Shown: positions 50,718-62,800, numbered from the stretch's first letter. The stretch is 64,000 nucleotides of DNA from an uncultured Granulosicoccaceae bacterium (GCA_938020525.1 CALIHW010000048.1:32962-96961); one strand, 5' to 3'. The notes: generated from the letters alone by a model not told the origin. Made by a program: numbers and translations.

Positions 50718-52616
50718 TTATGTGGATTGCGGGTAACCGATACTGGCAAGTGATTCTGTAATCTCATCGAGAATGTCTGGATCATCAATCGTAGCAGGCA
50801 TTTTCCACTCAGCACCATCTGCAATTGATCGCATCGTTGCACGTAGAATTTTGCCTGAACGCGTTTTTGGTAATCGCTTGACTACTACTGCACTTTTAAA
50901 TGCAGCAACTGGTCCTATCTCGCTGCGTACTTTCTGTATTACTTCCTTACATATATCTTCGTCGCTGCGATCGCAGCCTGAGTTTAGTACCAACATGCCA
51001 ACAGGTACCTGGCCTTTGAGGTTATCTGCAGCACCCATGACAGCACACTCTGCAACATCCGGATGACCGGCAAGAACTTCTTCCATAGCGCCGGTAGAGA
51101 GTCTGTGACCGGCGACGTTAATGACATCATCAGTTCGGGCCATTACAAAGATATATCCGTCATTATCAATGTAGCCGGCATCACCGGTTTCATAGTGGCC
51201 CGGGAAGGTCGAGAAATAGGATTCAACATATCGTTCCGGTGCTTCCCAAAGTGTCGGGAAAGTGCCTGGAGGCAGCGGCGATTCTACAACCAGCGCACCG
51301 ATGTCACCTGCGTTGCATTCATTGCCTTCATTATCAAGCACTTTGAGTTTATATCCTGGGGCGGCCTTGGTAGGTGATCCTGTTTTTATAGGCAACAGTT
51401 CAATGCCCGCGCAATTGGTGGCTATTGACCACCCTGTTTCTGTTTGCCACCAGTGATCAATAACCGGTACCTTAAGTTTTTCCTCCGCCCATTTAAGCGT
51501 GTCAGGATCGCAGCGTTCACCAGCAAGAAACAGATACCTGAAGTTAGACAAATCGTATTTCTTGAGATATTCACCTGTTGGGTCTTCTTTCTTGATAGCG
51601 CGGAAAGCAGTCGGTGCTGTAAATAAAACACTCACGTTATGATCAGAGATAACTCTCCAGAAGGCACCCGGATCTGGTGTGCCAACCGGTTTGCCTTCGT
51701 ATAACACGGTGGTGTTGCCATGAAATAGTGGCGCATAGACGATGTATGAGTGGCCGACTACCCACCCAACGTCAGATGCAGCCCAATAAACTTCACCGGG
51801 GTCAACATTGTAGATATTTTTCATTGTCCACTTTAGGGAGACAATGCTGCCACCGGTGTCTCGAACGACGCCTTTGGGTGCACCCGTGGTGCCTGATGTA
51901 TAAAGAATGTATAGAGGATGATTAGAATCTACAGGTATGCAGTCTGCCGGTGTAGCTTTTGATTCGGCTTCTTTCCAATCGTGATCTCTGCCTTCAATCA
52001 TTGAGGCGGGTGATTGTTCTCGCTGCCATATAAAGCAGTTATCCGGCTTATGGTTCGCGATTTCAATTCCCTGATCAAGTAGTGGTTTATATTCGACCGT
52101 TCTGCCTGGCTCAAGTCCACATGAGGCAGCTAGAATAGCTTTGGGTTTGCAGTCATCAATTCTTACAGCAAGTTCGTTAGCTGCAAACCCGCCAAATACA
52201 ACGCTGTGAACTGCACCAATACGTGCACAGGCAAGCATTGCGATGGCTGCTTCGGGAATCATCGGCATATACACGATCACGCGATCACCCATTCCGACGC
52301 CGTGCTCCTGAAGCATGCCTGCAACATTTGCTACTCGATTCTGCAATTCCCGGTAGGTGATCTTTGCAGACTGATTGGTAACCGAGCTGTCGTAGATGAT
52401 CGCAGCCTGATCTGCGCGGCCATTTTCTACATGTAGGTCAACGGCGTTGTAGCAGGCGTTGGTGCGACCATCCGGGAACCAGCGATAAAATGGCGGTTCG
52501 TCAGCATCGACGGCGGTTGCTGGAAACTTATCCCAATGGATATCGCGGGCCGCCTCCAGCCAAAACTGCTCTTTGTTATTGATCGACTGAGCGTAGAGTT
52601 CTTCGTAGGTGGACAT
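50718..52616 (-). CDS. prpE: Propionyl-CoA synthetase
   Basis: A 632-residue ANL-superfamily acyl-CoA synthetase. YTSGTTGAPKGVVRDTGG (phosphate loop, with the VRDTGG typical of PrpE), WWQTETGWS (adenine site), and the C-terminal catalytic lysine in KTRSGKILR. It activates propionate (to some extent acetate) to the CoA thioester and so feeds the carboxylase genes downstream. MSTYEELYAQ from ATG 52616 is the standard family start; an ATG 60 nt upstream would add an unrelated leader. It is the first gene of the leftward operon; its promoter must lie in 52617-52830. Confidence 0.92.
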   Translation of the reverse strand: MSTYEELYAQSINNKEQFWLEAARDIHWDKFPATAVDADEPPFYRWFPDGRTNACYNAVDLHVENGRADQAAIIYDSSVTNQSAKITYRELQNRVANVAGMLQEHGVGMGDRVIVYMPMIPEAAIAMLACARIGAVHSVVFGGFAANELAVRIDDCKPKAILAASCGLEPGRTVEYKPLLDQGIEIANHKPDNCFIWQREQSPASMIEGRDHDWKEAESKATPADCIPVDSNHPLYILYTSGTTGAPKGVVRDTGGSIVSLKWTMKNIYNVDPGEVYWAASDVGWVVGHSYIVYAPLFHGNTTVLYEGKPVGTPDPGAFWRVISDHNVSVLFTAPTAFRAIKKEDPTGEYLKKYDLSNFRYLFLAGERCDPDTLKWAEEKLKVPVIDHWWQTETGWSIATNCAGIELLPIKTGSPTKAAPGYKLKVLDNEGNECNAGDIGALVVESPLPPGTFPTLWEAPERYVESYFSTFPGHYETGDAGYIDNDGYIFVMARTDDVINVAGHRLSTGAMEEVLAGHPDVAECAVMGAADNLKGQVPVGMLVLNSGCDRSDEDICKEVIQKVRSEIGPVAAFKSAVVVKRLPKTRSGKILRATMRSIADGAEWKMPATIDDPDILDEITESLASIGYPQST

Positions 52617-52980
52617 GCGCGATCCTGGAATTCGACAGATGGGGTGATTGTCGCAAAGAAATTCGGATCGGCACAACGCGCAAGTATTGTAAAACTGCGT
52701 ATCTATGCTAAATATCTGAGAAGAAGTGCTCTTAAGGAAGACATGTCAACTTAAATGTAATCACCGAAGTTAACTATTGTTACTAACCGCCGGAAATGAA
52801 CAAACGTGCTGGAATATCGCTCGAATGAAATTGACAGCATGTTAACGATAGGTAACAATTCTTCGGTATTGTCCGAGTACGCTAACAGTAGTATGGCTCT
52901 TAATTCGGGTGAGCATCGGCGGAGGAACGAGCCAGTCCGTTTCCTTGGCGAAAAAAACTAGAAAAACCAGGAGTGATGAC
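52617..52980. promoter_or_regulatory. Divergent control region between prpE and hfq
   Basis: 364 bp with no gene. It contains a rightward promoter candidate (52831-52858) and GTTA/TAAC inverted half-sites overlapping it. The hfq leader from that promoter would be about 110-120 nt long. No riboswitch was recognised. Confidence 0.4.
52831..52858 (+). promoter_or_regulatory. Candidate sigma-70 promoter for hfq
   Basis: TTGACA (52831-52836), a 16-bp spacer and TAACAA (52853-52858). The -35 is perfect and the -10 fair. It would start transcription about 115 bp before hfq. Confidence 0.45.
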
Positions 52981-53232
52981 ATGGCAAAAGGGCAATCGTT
53001 ACAAGAACCCTTCCTGAATACCCTGCGCAAAGAACGAGTGCCGGTGTCAATCTATTTGGTTAACGGCATTAAGTTGCAAGGGCAAATAGAATCGTTTGAT
53101 CAATTTGTGGTGTTGCTAAAAAACACAGTGAGTCAAATGGTTTATAAACACGCGATCTCTACGATTGTACCTGCACGAGCCGTTAAGATAGCGCCGCCTA
53201 CCGCTGAGGAACAGGAAGCTGCTGATTCATAG
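52981..53232 (+). CDS. hfq: RNA chaperone Hfq
   Basis: An 83-residue Sm-like protein that forms hexamers, binds small RNAs and mRNAs and aids their pairing. [48 protein letters not shown] is the Sm1 region, and [12 protein letters not shown] is the Sm2 motif with the KHA residues of the proximal RNA site. The C-terminal tail is short. AGGAG lies seven bases before ATG 52981; the frame extends upstream but those residues are not Hfq. hflX starts 24 nt downstream. Confidence 0.97.
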   Translation: MAKGQSLQEPFLNTLRKERVPVSIYLVNGIKLQGQIESFDQFVVLLKNTVSQMVYKHAISTIVPARAVKIAPPTAEEQEAADS

Positions 53233-53255
53233 GTTATCTCGCTTAGAGCGACAAC

Positions 53256-54536
53256 TTGTTTGATCGGCCGCAGGTCGGCAACGATTGCGTCATTGTCAAC
53301 GTCGAACTGCATGGCGAAGACAACTATCCCGGTGAGTTCCTGGAACTAGTCAAGTCAACACAGGCAAATGTCGTTGGCAGTATGTCGGTAAATGTTCGCA
53401 ACCCGCACCCGAGATACTTCCTCGGTACCGGCAAGGCCGAAGAGGTTGCCAGTCTTGTGCATGATGCGAAGTCTGATCTGGTCATTGTTGATCACTCTCT
53501 AACTCCAAGTCAGGAGCGCAATCTTGAATCACTTCTTAAGTGCCGTGTGCTGGATCGTGCCGGTTTGATTCTGGACATATTTGCGCAACGAGCGCGTTCG
53601 TTTGAAGGCAAATTGCAGGTGGAGCTGGCGCAGCTAGAGCATCTTTCCACGCGACTGATACGAGGCTGGACTCACCTTGAAAGACAAAAAGGGGGTATCG
53701 GATTAAGAGGTCCTGGTGAAACTCAGCTCGAAACGGATCGTCGTTTAATCAGTGTCCGGATTAAGCAAATCAAAAAGCGTCTTGATCGAGTTGATTCGAG
53801 GCGGGAGCAGGGTCGTCGCAACCGCAAGAAAAGCGAACTACCTACAGTATCCGTTGTCGGCTACACCAATGCTGGAAAGTCAACGTTGTTCAATCGCCTC
53901 ACTGACTCAGACGTTTATTCAGCTGACCAGTTGTTCGCGACGCTTGATCCGACCATTCGCAAACTTGAGCTAGGCGCAGGTAGTGATGCTGTGATCGCTG
54001 ATACCGTTGGTTTTGTCAGCAATCTGCCTCATGAGCTGGTCGAATCTTTTCGCTCAACGTTGCAGGAAACACGCGAGGCGACGGTGCTGCTGCATATTAT
54101 CGATGCCGCGGACCCGCTGCGTGAGACTCGTCGCGACCAGGTGCAGGAAGTTTTATCAGAGATAGGTGCTGATGTACCGCAGATTCTAGTACTAAATAAA
54201 ATAGATCTCCTCGATAGAATCGAACGTGATGAGCTGCTGGATGAATTTCTTGGCGAGGACGTTGTGGCGGTCTCGGCTGTCACAGGAGAAGGCATTGAAA
54301 GTTTATTGGATCGAATTGCCACGCGGGTGCAACCTGCGCGCCGAACCGGCTGGCTGACGCTGAGTGCACAACAGGGCAAGGAGCGCTCGATGCTATACAA
54401 TCGGGACGCGGTGAAGCAGGAACAAATCAGCGCCAGTGGTGAGTTTATCCTCAAGCTGGAGATTGCCGAGCACGACTGGCACAGGTTTCTCAAACAGACT
54501 GGATTTGAGGGTGAGCTTGTAATGGATCCTGTTTGA
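53256..54536 (+). CDS. hflX: Ribosome-associated GTPase HflX
   Basis: A 426-residue GTPase that binds 50S subunits and splits stalled or hibernating ribosomes. N-terminal HflX domain (LFDRPQVGNDCVIV; NPRYFLGTGKAEE; a Lys/Arg-rich coiled coil around 150-195), then the G domain with GYTNAGKST (G1), DTVGF (G3) and NKID (G4). The start is TTG at 53256, which gives the typical family N-terminus. It stands in the conserved hfq-hflX-hflK-hflC order. Confidence 0.95.
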   Translation: MFDRPQVGNDCVIVNVELHGEDNYPGEFLELVKSTQANVVGSMSVNVRNPHPRYFLGTGKAEEVASLVHDAKSDLVIVDHSLTPSQERNLESLLKCRVLDRAGLILDIFAQRARSFEGKLQVELAQLEHLSTRLIRGWTHLERQKGGIGLRGPGETQLETDRRLISVRIKQIKKRLDRVDSRREQGRRNRKKSELPTVSVVGYTNAGKSTLFNRLTDSDVYSADQLFATLDPTIRKLELGAGSDAVIADTVGFVSNLPHELVESFRSTLQETREATVLLHIIDAADPLRETRRDQVQEVLSEIGADVPQILVLNKIDLLDRIERDELLDEFLGEDVVAVSAVTGEGIESLLDRIATRVQPARRTGWLTLSAQQGKERSMLYNRDAVKQEQISASGEFILKLEIAEHDWHRFLKQTGFEGELVMDPV

Positions 54537-54680
54537 CCACACATTCATCTTGATACCTCGCAGTCTGCCACCTAAACTTAGTGGCTTGGCTGGAGTAAAT
54601 GTATCCGATTCAACAACAGCCTGCCTGGATGTTAGCTGGTTTCTCTGTACAGATTTTTAACCCAATATTTGGAGTGGGCA

Positions 54681-55886
54681 ATGGCCTGGAATGAGCCTGG
54701 GGGCAACAACAACGACCCTTGGGGAAATAAGAAAAACGATAGTGGTCCACCCGATCTTGATGAGGTTTTCCGCAACCTGCAAAAGAAGCTGGAAGGATTG
54801 TTCGGTGGCAAACGCAGCACCGGCTCCGGATCTGGTAATGGTGGATCCGGTGGTTTCAATTTCCCTGGCAAGTTCGGTTCAATCGGGCTGATGGTGCTTG
54901 GGCTGATTGTCGGGTTCCTGTGGTTGCTTAGTGGCATCTACATTATTCAGCCAGCAGAGCGCGGTGTGGTCACACAGTTTGGTCGCTTTGTTAAAGAAAC
55001 AGATCCCGGCCCGCACTGGCATATTCCGTGGCCGGTACAATCCTATCAGCGGGTGAATGTTGATCAGACTCGCTCTATAGAACTTCGTCAGCAAGACATC
55101 CTCACAAGAGATGAGAACATTGTGGTTGTCGATGTTGCGGTGAACTACAAACTCGACACAGCACTGGAAACCCCGGCGGCAGATTATTTGTTTAACGTAG
55201 AGAGCCCGGACGTCACGTTGCGTCATGCAGCCGAGAGCGCGTTGAGAGAAACCGTTGGCCAGACTTTGATGGACACGGTTCTAACAGAAGGTCGTGAAGT
55301 TTTAGCAGACGAGACGCTTGAAAAAATTCAACTAACGCTTGATGGTTACAAGAGCGGTATCAGAGTGACTGCTTTCAACCTTAAACGGGCTGAGGCGCCT
55401 GAAGAGGTTAAGGAGGCTTTTGATGATGTAGTAAAAGCTCGAGAGGATCAGCAGCGCTTTATCAATCAGGCTGAAGCTTATAGAAATGGTGTTCTACCCG
55501 AGGCACGTGGTGAAGCTGTTGTTATAACCGAGCAGGCGCATGCTTATCAGGCAGAGGTCGTTAACGCCGCCAAAGGTGAAGCGGCAAGATTTGAATCGCT
55601 GCTAACCGAGTATGCCAAAGCACCTGAAATCACCAAAGAGCGCTTGTATATTGAATCCATGGAGTCTGTGTTGTCAAAAAGCAGCAAGGTAATGGTTGGT
55701 ACCGGCGACGGTGGTAACAATCTTATGTACCTGCCTTTGGATAAACTAATGAATAATGGTTCTGGTGGTAACTCTGAATCAGTTGCTCCACGCTCAGCAC
55801 CACCATCAGTAAATTCGCAACCGAGCCAACAAGCACCACGAACTACCAGCAGTAGCCGATTGCGATCACGAGGAGCTAACCGATGA
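54681..55886 (+). CDS. hflK: FtsH regulator subunit HflK
   Basis: A 401-residue SPFH/prohibitin-family protein that with HflC forms a membrane cage around the FtsH protease. The Gly/Asn-rich N-terminus (MAWNEPGGNNNDPWG) and one TM (about 68-90) precede the SPFH domain (IQPAERGVVTQFGRF; DENIVVVDVAVNYKL) and a coiled coil, with a Ser/Gln/Pro-rich tail. GGAG precedes the ATG at 54681; an upstream in-frame TTG (54669) is less likely. The stop overlaps the hflC start by 4 nt (ATGA). Confidence 0.95.
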   Translation: MAWNEPGGNNNDPWGNKKNDSGPPDLDEVFRNLQKKLEGLFGGKRSTGSGSGNGGSGGFNFPGKFGSIGLMVLGLIVGFLWLLSGIYIIQPAERGVVTQFGRFVKETDPGPHWHIPWPVQSYQRVNVDQTRSIELRQQDILTRDENIVVVDVAVNYKLDTALETPAADYLFNVESPDVTLRHAAESALRETVGQTLMDTVLTEGREVLADETLEKIQLTLDGYKSGIRVTAFNLKRAEAPEEVKEAFDDVVKAREDQQRFINQAEAYRNGVLPEARGEAVVITEQAHAYQAEVVNAAKGEAARFESLLTEYAKAPEITKERLYIESMESVLSKSSKVMVGTGDGGNNLMYLPLDKLMNNGSGGNSESVAPRSAPPSVNSQPSQQAPRTTSSSRLRSRGANR

Positions 55887-56764
55887 TCAGGGTGATATTA
55901 ATTGTTGTTGCTGCATTGCTGTTATTGTTTTCAATTAACAGTACCGTAGCCCCGTTTTTTGTTGTTAATGAAACACAGCGTGCCATTAAGCTTTTTCTCG
56001 GCGAAATAGAAGACAAGGAATACGGGCCCGGCTTGCATTTCAAGTGGCCGTTTGCAAATACCGTTCACCGTTTCGATGCACGTATCTTAAACATCGATTC
56101 ACAAGCTGAGGAACTGCTCACCAGTGAAAAGAAAAGAGTCGTGGTTGACTCTTTTATTAAGTGGCAGATCGACGACCCGACAGAATACTTCAAGGCAACT
56201 GGTGGCAACATCCGTCGCACTGAAGACATCATGTCGCAATTCCTGAGTAAAGGTATTAAGGATGCGATCGGTAAGAGAACCATTACCGATGTGATCTATG
56301 GCGAACGTCTGGAGATTATGGCTGAGGCAGCTGCTGCTGTGGATAAGCAGGCGGGTGAGTCCCTGGGTGTCAAGGTATTGGATATCCGCATAAAAAAAGT
56401 AGAACTGCCCGGAGAAGTTCGCGAGTCAGTGTTTAGCCGAATGGAACAGGAGCGTGAAAAGGTAGCACGTGACTTTCGTAGTAAAGGTCGCGAAACCGCA
56501 GCGGGTATTGAAGCTGACGCAGACCGTCAGCGTTCCATACTTCTTGCAGAAGCCTACAACGAATCTCAACAGATTCGTGGTCAGGCAGATGCTGAAGCCG
56601 CAGAGGTTTATGCAAAAGCCTACGGGAAAGATCCTGAATTTTATGGTCTCTACCGAAGTCTTAATGCTTACAAGAGCACCTTTACCGGTTTAAATGATAT
56701 CTTGCTAATCAAGCCCGATTCGCAGTTCTTTAAATACTTCAACGGTACCGAGGCGAGTCAGTGA
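55883..56764 (+). CDS. hflC: FtsH regulator subunit HflC
   Basis: A 293-residue partner of HflK. N-terminal TM (VILIVVAALLLLFSINSTV), SPFH domain (FVVNETQRAIKLFLGEI; GPGLHFKWPFANTVHRFDARIL; VDSFIKWQIDDPTEYF), coiled coil and the C-terminal YRSLNAYKSTF segment. Coupled to both neighbours by 4-nt overlaps. Confidence 0.95.
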   Translation: MIRVILIVVAALLLLFSINSTVAPFFVVNETQRAIKLFLGEIEDKEYGPGLHFKWPFANTVHRFDARILNIDSQAEELLTSEKKRVVVDSFIKWQIDDPTEYFKATGGNIRRTEDIMSQFLSKGIKDAIGKRTITDVIYGERLEIMAEAAAAVDKQAGESLGVKVLDIRIKKVELPGEVRESVFSRMEQEREKVARDFRSKGRETAAGIEADADRQRSILLAEAYNESQQIRGQADAEAAEVYAKAYGKDPEFYGLYRSLNAYKSTFTGLNDILLIKPDSQFFKYFNGTEASQ

Positions 56765-56943
56765 CCGAGGTTTTCACGGCAATTGCTTTGGTGATTGTTA
56801 TTGAAGGGTTGTTACCTGCCATTAGCCCTGCGACCTATCGTCGGGCTGCGATGCAACTCGGTGCAATGCCTGATCGGGTGATACGGTATACCGGCCTTGG
56901 GCTTATGATCGTCGGTGCTATTGTTTTGCACCTTTTGCACTGA
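56761..56943 (+). CDS. DUF2065 (YjeT-like) small membrane protein
   Basis: A 60-residue protein with two TM helices (VFTAIALVIVIEGLLPAI and YTGLGLMIVGAIVLHLL) around a short basic loop. YjeT/DUF2065 proteins sit directly after hflC in many gammaproteobacteria; their function is unknown. It starts with GTG overlapping the hflC stop by 4 nt. Confidence 0.88.
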   Translation: MTEVFTAIALVIVIEGLLPAISPATYRRAAMQLGAMPDRVIRYTGLGLMIVGAIVLHLLH

Positions 56944-56955
56944 TGAGTCTGAAAG

Positions 56956-59485
<2,530 letters not shown>

Positions 59486-59559
59486 GTAGTTGCTGGCGTC
59501 AAGCGCTTTTAGGGTTCCAGGGCCTTAGGCTTTTCCGGACTCGTTTTGTGAGTACTTCG

Positions 59560-59588
59560 TTGACATCAACGAGGCAGGCTTCTATAGT
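59560..59588 (+). promoter_or_regulatory. Strong sigma-70 promoter for tRNA-Leu
   Basis: TTGACA (59560-59565), exactly 17 bp, TATAGT (59583-59588), then a GC-rich discriminator (CTCGCGC). Transcription would begin around 59595, some 18 bp before the tRNA. Near-consensus boxes plus a GC-rich discriminator are typical of growth-rate-controlled stable-RNA promoters. Confidence 0.85.
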
Positions 59589-59612
59589 CTCGCGCTCAAC
59601 TGCATCACCTTA

Positions 59613-59699
59613 GCCGAGGTGGCGGAATTGGTAGACGCGCTAGCTTCAGGTGCTAGTGGGGGTAACCCCGTGGAGGTTCAAGTCCTCTTCTCGGCACCA
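59613..59699 (+). tRNA. tRNA-Leu (anticodon CAG)
   Basis: 87 nt including an encoded CCA. Acceptor stem GCCGAGG/CTTCTCGGC arms, D-arm with GGTAGACGC, anticodon stem CTAGC/GCTAG enclosing TTCAGGT (anticodon CAG, reads CUG), a long class-II variable arm (TGGGGGTAACCCCGT) and T-arm GGTTCAAGTCC. Confidence 0.96.
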
Positions 59700-60028
59700 G
59701 ACGCTCTATATCTGGCCTGCTTGTTAACGGCAGATCGGGCAACACCCCGTCAAATTCGACGACCGATCTGACGAGATGGGTTTGCCAGCCAGAGTCAATT
59801 CTCCAAAGTAGCGTTTGTTTTTATAGGGCTGGCTCCCTTGAGAGGGCGGCCTAAAGCCAGATGGTAAGTGTTCCGGCGAATGTTCGGTAGGTGTTCTGGC
59901 AAAAGCAGGGTGACTCAAAACGGTAAAACCAATCATAATCAGCTGGCAGGATACTATGCTTGTCATGCTGCTGCGCAAATGACAAAAATCAAACTTCAGC
60001 GCAGTATGTATTAAATTCAGAGGAATGT
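59700..60028. other. Spacer between tRNA-Leu and rnr, with inverted repeat
   Basis: 329 bp. CAGATCGG (59731-59738) and CCGATCTG (59763-59770) form an 8-bp inverted repeat with a 24-nt loop, perhaps part of the tRNA 3' trailer. The minus strand is open across most of the spacer and includes a hydrophobic stretch, but no gene can be supported. The rnr ribosome-binding site AGAGGA is at its right end. Confidence 0.4.
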
Positions 60029-62800
60029 ATGGCTCTAAGAAAGAAAGCCAAATCAGTAAAGAAGAAAAAATCGACGCGGCGCAAGTCCGGTCGTCCAGCG
60101 CTGGTAATGCCTGCGCAAACATCGTCAAAGTCTGCTCAGAAAGAAGCTACTAAGAAGAAAGCCACTAAGAAAAAGGCCAGGCGTAAAAAAGTAGCCGGGA
60201 AAAAGAAAGTTGCAGCTACCGCCAGAGCTTCGGTGCGGAAAAAAGTGAGTAAGAAAAAGCTCAGTAAAAAGAAGCTGAGTAAGAAAAAAAACATACGGAA
60301 AAAAATCGCTCTTACTAGTCAGGACCAAAAAAAGCCAGAGAGTAAAAAGCCGGAGCATAAAAAACCAGCTAATAAGAAACCGGCTCAGAGAAAAACAGAG
60401 CCAAAAAAACAAGATCATAGAAAAACTGATCAAGCTGCATTAGCAGGGAATAAAAGTACCCGCGGCAGCAAAGGCAGTCGTCCACCGCGAAAGTATGCGT
60501 TTGAGATTGCCAGCCGTGAACAATTAATTGACGAGTTGGTAAGTGCCGGTAAGCCACTCAACCACGAGCAAGTTGCTGCTGTATTGCAAATTCATCAAGG
60601 TGATGAAAAGTTTGAAGCGCTTGGTAGACGGCTGGGTGCCATGGTGCGCGATGGACAGATTGTACGTAATCGGCGTGGCGGATTTTTACCTGTCGATGAG
60701 AGCAATCTGATTCGTGGTCGTGTATCTGCACATCCGGACGGTTTTGGATTTCTGATCAATGAAACCGGTGGTGAAGATATCTTTCTCGCAGCGCGGCAAA
60801 TGCGCTCAGTGATGGATGGCGACCGTGTTGTTGTGCAAATCATTGGCTCTGATCGAAAAGGTCGTCTTGAAGGTGCAGTGTTAGAGGTTGTAGAACGAGC
60901 AGTTAAAACCTTTGTTGGCCGGTTACAGGTAAGTCGCGGGGTCGCGGTTATCCAACCGGACAACAAGCGCCTTTCACGCGAGATAGTAATAAACGATACA
61001 GCTGATGCTAAAGACGGCCAGATAGTACTTGCTGAAATTGTAGAGCCGCCGACTAATAGCCGACCTGCGATTGCCGGTGTGATAGAAGTGCTGGGTGAGC
61101 ATCTTTCTCCAGGTATGGAAATCGATGTCGCGATTCGTTCGCGCGATATTCCTCACCACTGGCCTGATGATGTTGTTGTACAAAGCAGCGCCATTGGTGC
61201 TGAAGTTGATCCCAAAGCTGTCAAAGAGCGGCGCGATATCCGCACGATGCCATTAGTTACAATCGACGGTGAAGATGCACGGGATTTTGATGATGCCGTT
61301 TATGCAGAAACCAGGCCCAACGGCTTTCGACTTGTAGTGGCAATTGCCGACGTTTCGCACTATGTGACACCGGACTCGCCATTGGACAAAGAGGCATTTA
61401 ACCGCGGCACGTCGGTGTATTTCCCACAGCGTGTTGTACCGATGTTACCTGAGAGTCTATCCAATGGTCTGTGTTCATTGAATCCGGATGTCGATCGACT
61501 TTGTATGGTCTGCGATATGACGATTGATCTGGAGGGCCAGATTAAGCGTTCAAAATTTTATCCGGCAACAATGCGATCACATGCGCGTCTTACCTATACC
61601 GAAGTGCATCACTATCTTACCGTCACCGGAAATGATGCGGCTAAGACCAAAATTACTAAAGAACAGCAGGCCACTTGTGAAAAGATTGGCGTGCTTGGTG
61701 AGCACATTGATGTACTGCATAAGCTATATGGTGTAATGCGTGAAGCGCGCAGCGAACGTGGTGCGATTGAGTTTGAAAGCAATGAAACAAGGATCATCTT
61801 CAATGACCAGAAGAAGATCGATCAAATTCATCCGGTAGTGCGCAATCAAGCCCATATGCTTATTGAAGAATGCATGATTGCAGCGAACATCAGTGCTGCA
61901 AGATATATCGGTAAACGCAAAATTCCGGCACTTTATAGAAGTCATGAAGGGCCGGGTGCGGACAAGCTACTCGAGTTACGCAAGTTTCTGTCTCTGCGTG
62001 GATTGCAACTCGACGGTGGTGATCATCCGGGGGCAATTGACTATGCACGTACACTTGCGAGTGCTGAAGGCAGGCCGGACAAGATGGTCATCCAGACGGT
62101 GATGCTGCGTTCAATGAATCAGGCGGTCTACAGTACCCGTAATGCAGGTCACTTCGGATTGGCACTGGAAGAGTATGCACACTTTACCTCTCCTATCCGG
62201 CGCTACCCGGATTTGATTGTGCATCGCGCAATCAAACATATGCTGGTCCACAACGATAAGAGTAGTTTTGAATACAGCCAGAATCATATGGCTGAAATCG
62301 GTGATCACTGTTCTACCACAGAGCGTCGTGCTGAAGAAGCGACGCGGGATGTTGTTGCCTGGCTAAAATGCGAATTTATGCAGGATCATATTGGTGGTAC
62401 TTACGATGGTGTAGTGACCGGTGTGACGACATTTGGACTGTTTGTTGAGCTTTCTGGTATTCATGTTGAAGGCCTGGTGCACATAACATCATTACCTCAG
62501 GACTATTATGACTTCGACTCTGCTAATCATCAGTTGTTAGGTCGTAGAGAGGGTTTGTCATATGGTCTTGGTCAGGTGATCAGTGTGATTGTTGCTGCGG
62601 TCAATCTGGATGAACGTAAAATCGATTTTCAGATAGACAAAGCTGCAAGTGGTTGGCGTGGACCCAAAGGTAATAGCGGTCGCAAACCTAAAGGTGAAAA
62701 GCGTAAGTCGAATAAGCGCAGTAAGAAAAAAACCAGTACTTCTTCCAAAGGTAAAACTGCCAGGAGAAAGAAGAAGTCCGGTCGCAGAAGAAAGAACTGA
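60029..62800 (+). CDS. rnr: Ribonuclease R with long Lys-rich tails
   Basis: A 3'-5' exoribonuclease of 923 residues; RNase R is usually about 750-830. The core is standard: a winged-helix region (about 155-225), cold-shock domains (IRGRVSAHPDGFGFLI), the RNB catalytic block with DGEDARDFDD from residue 413, and an S1 domain (YDGVVTGVTTFGLFVEL). The first 150 residues are almost wholly Lys/Ser/Ala/Pro with repeated KKKLS and KKPE-type units, and the last 45 are again Lys/Arg-rich. Such tails help RNase R unwind and hold structured RNA. ATG 60029 follows AGAGGA; an upstream in-frame start (59960) has no homology. rlmB overlaps by 1 nt. Confidence 0.93.
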   Translation: MALRKKAKSVKKKKSTRRKSGRPALVMPAQTSSKSAQKEATKKKATKKKARRKKVAGKKKVAATARASVRKKVSKKKLSKKKLSKKKNIRKKIALTSQDQKKPESKKPEHKKPANKKPAQRKTEPKKQDHRKTDQAALAGNKSTRGSKGSRPPRKYAFEIASREQLIDELVSAGKPLNHEQVAAVLQIHQGDEKFEALGRRLGAMVRDGQIVRNRRGGFLPVDESNLIRGRVSAHPDGFGFLINETGGEDIFLAARQMRSVMDGDRVVVQIIGSDRKGRLEGAVLEVVERAVKTFVGRLQVSRGVAVIQPDNKRLSREIVINDTADAKDGQIVLAEIVEPPTNSRPAIAGVIEVLGEHLSPGMEIDVAIRSRDIPHHWPDDVVVQSSAIGAEVDPKAVKERRDIRTMPLVTIDGEDARDFDDAVYAETRPNGFRLVVAIADVSHYVTPDSPLDKEAFNRGTSVYFPQRVVPMLPESLSNGLCSLNPDVDRLCMVCDMTIDLEGQIKRSKFYPATMRSHARLTYTEVHHYLTVTGNDAAKTKITKEQQATCEKIGVLGEHIDVLHKLYGVMREARSERGAIEFESNETRIIFNDQKKIDQIHPVVRNQAHMLIEECMIAANISAARYIGKRKIPALYRSHEGPGADKLLELRKFLSLRGLQLDGGDHPGAIDYARTLASAEGRPDKMVIQTVMLRSMNQAVYSTRNAGHFGLALEEYAHFTSPIRRYPDLIVHRAIKHMLVHNDKSSFEYSQNHMAEIGDHCSTTERRAEEATRDVVAWLKCEFMQDHIGGTYDGVVTGVTTFGLFVELSGIHVEGLVHITSLPQDYYDFDSANHQLLGRREGLSYGLGQVISVIVAAVNLDERKIDFQIDKAASGWRGPKGNSGRKPKGEKRKSNKRSKKKTSTSSKGKTARRKKKSGRRRKN

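Noticed and set aside
59613..59699. tRNA-Leu as an integration site of a genomic island
   Set aside because: No integrase and no repeat of the tRNA 3' end was seen downstream; rnr-rlmB follow in conserved order.
59724..60128. Minus-strand open frame with a signal-peptide-like stretch (about 59966 leftward)
   Set aside because: No ribosome-binding site, no recognisable family, no positive charge at the start of the supposed leader, and it overlaps the rnr start; chance is likelier.
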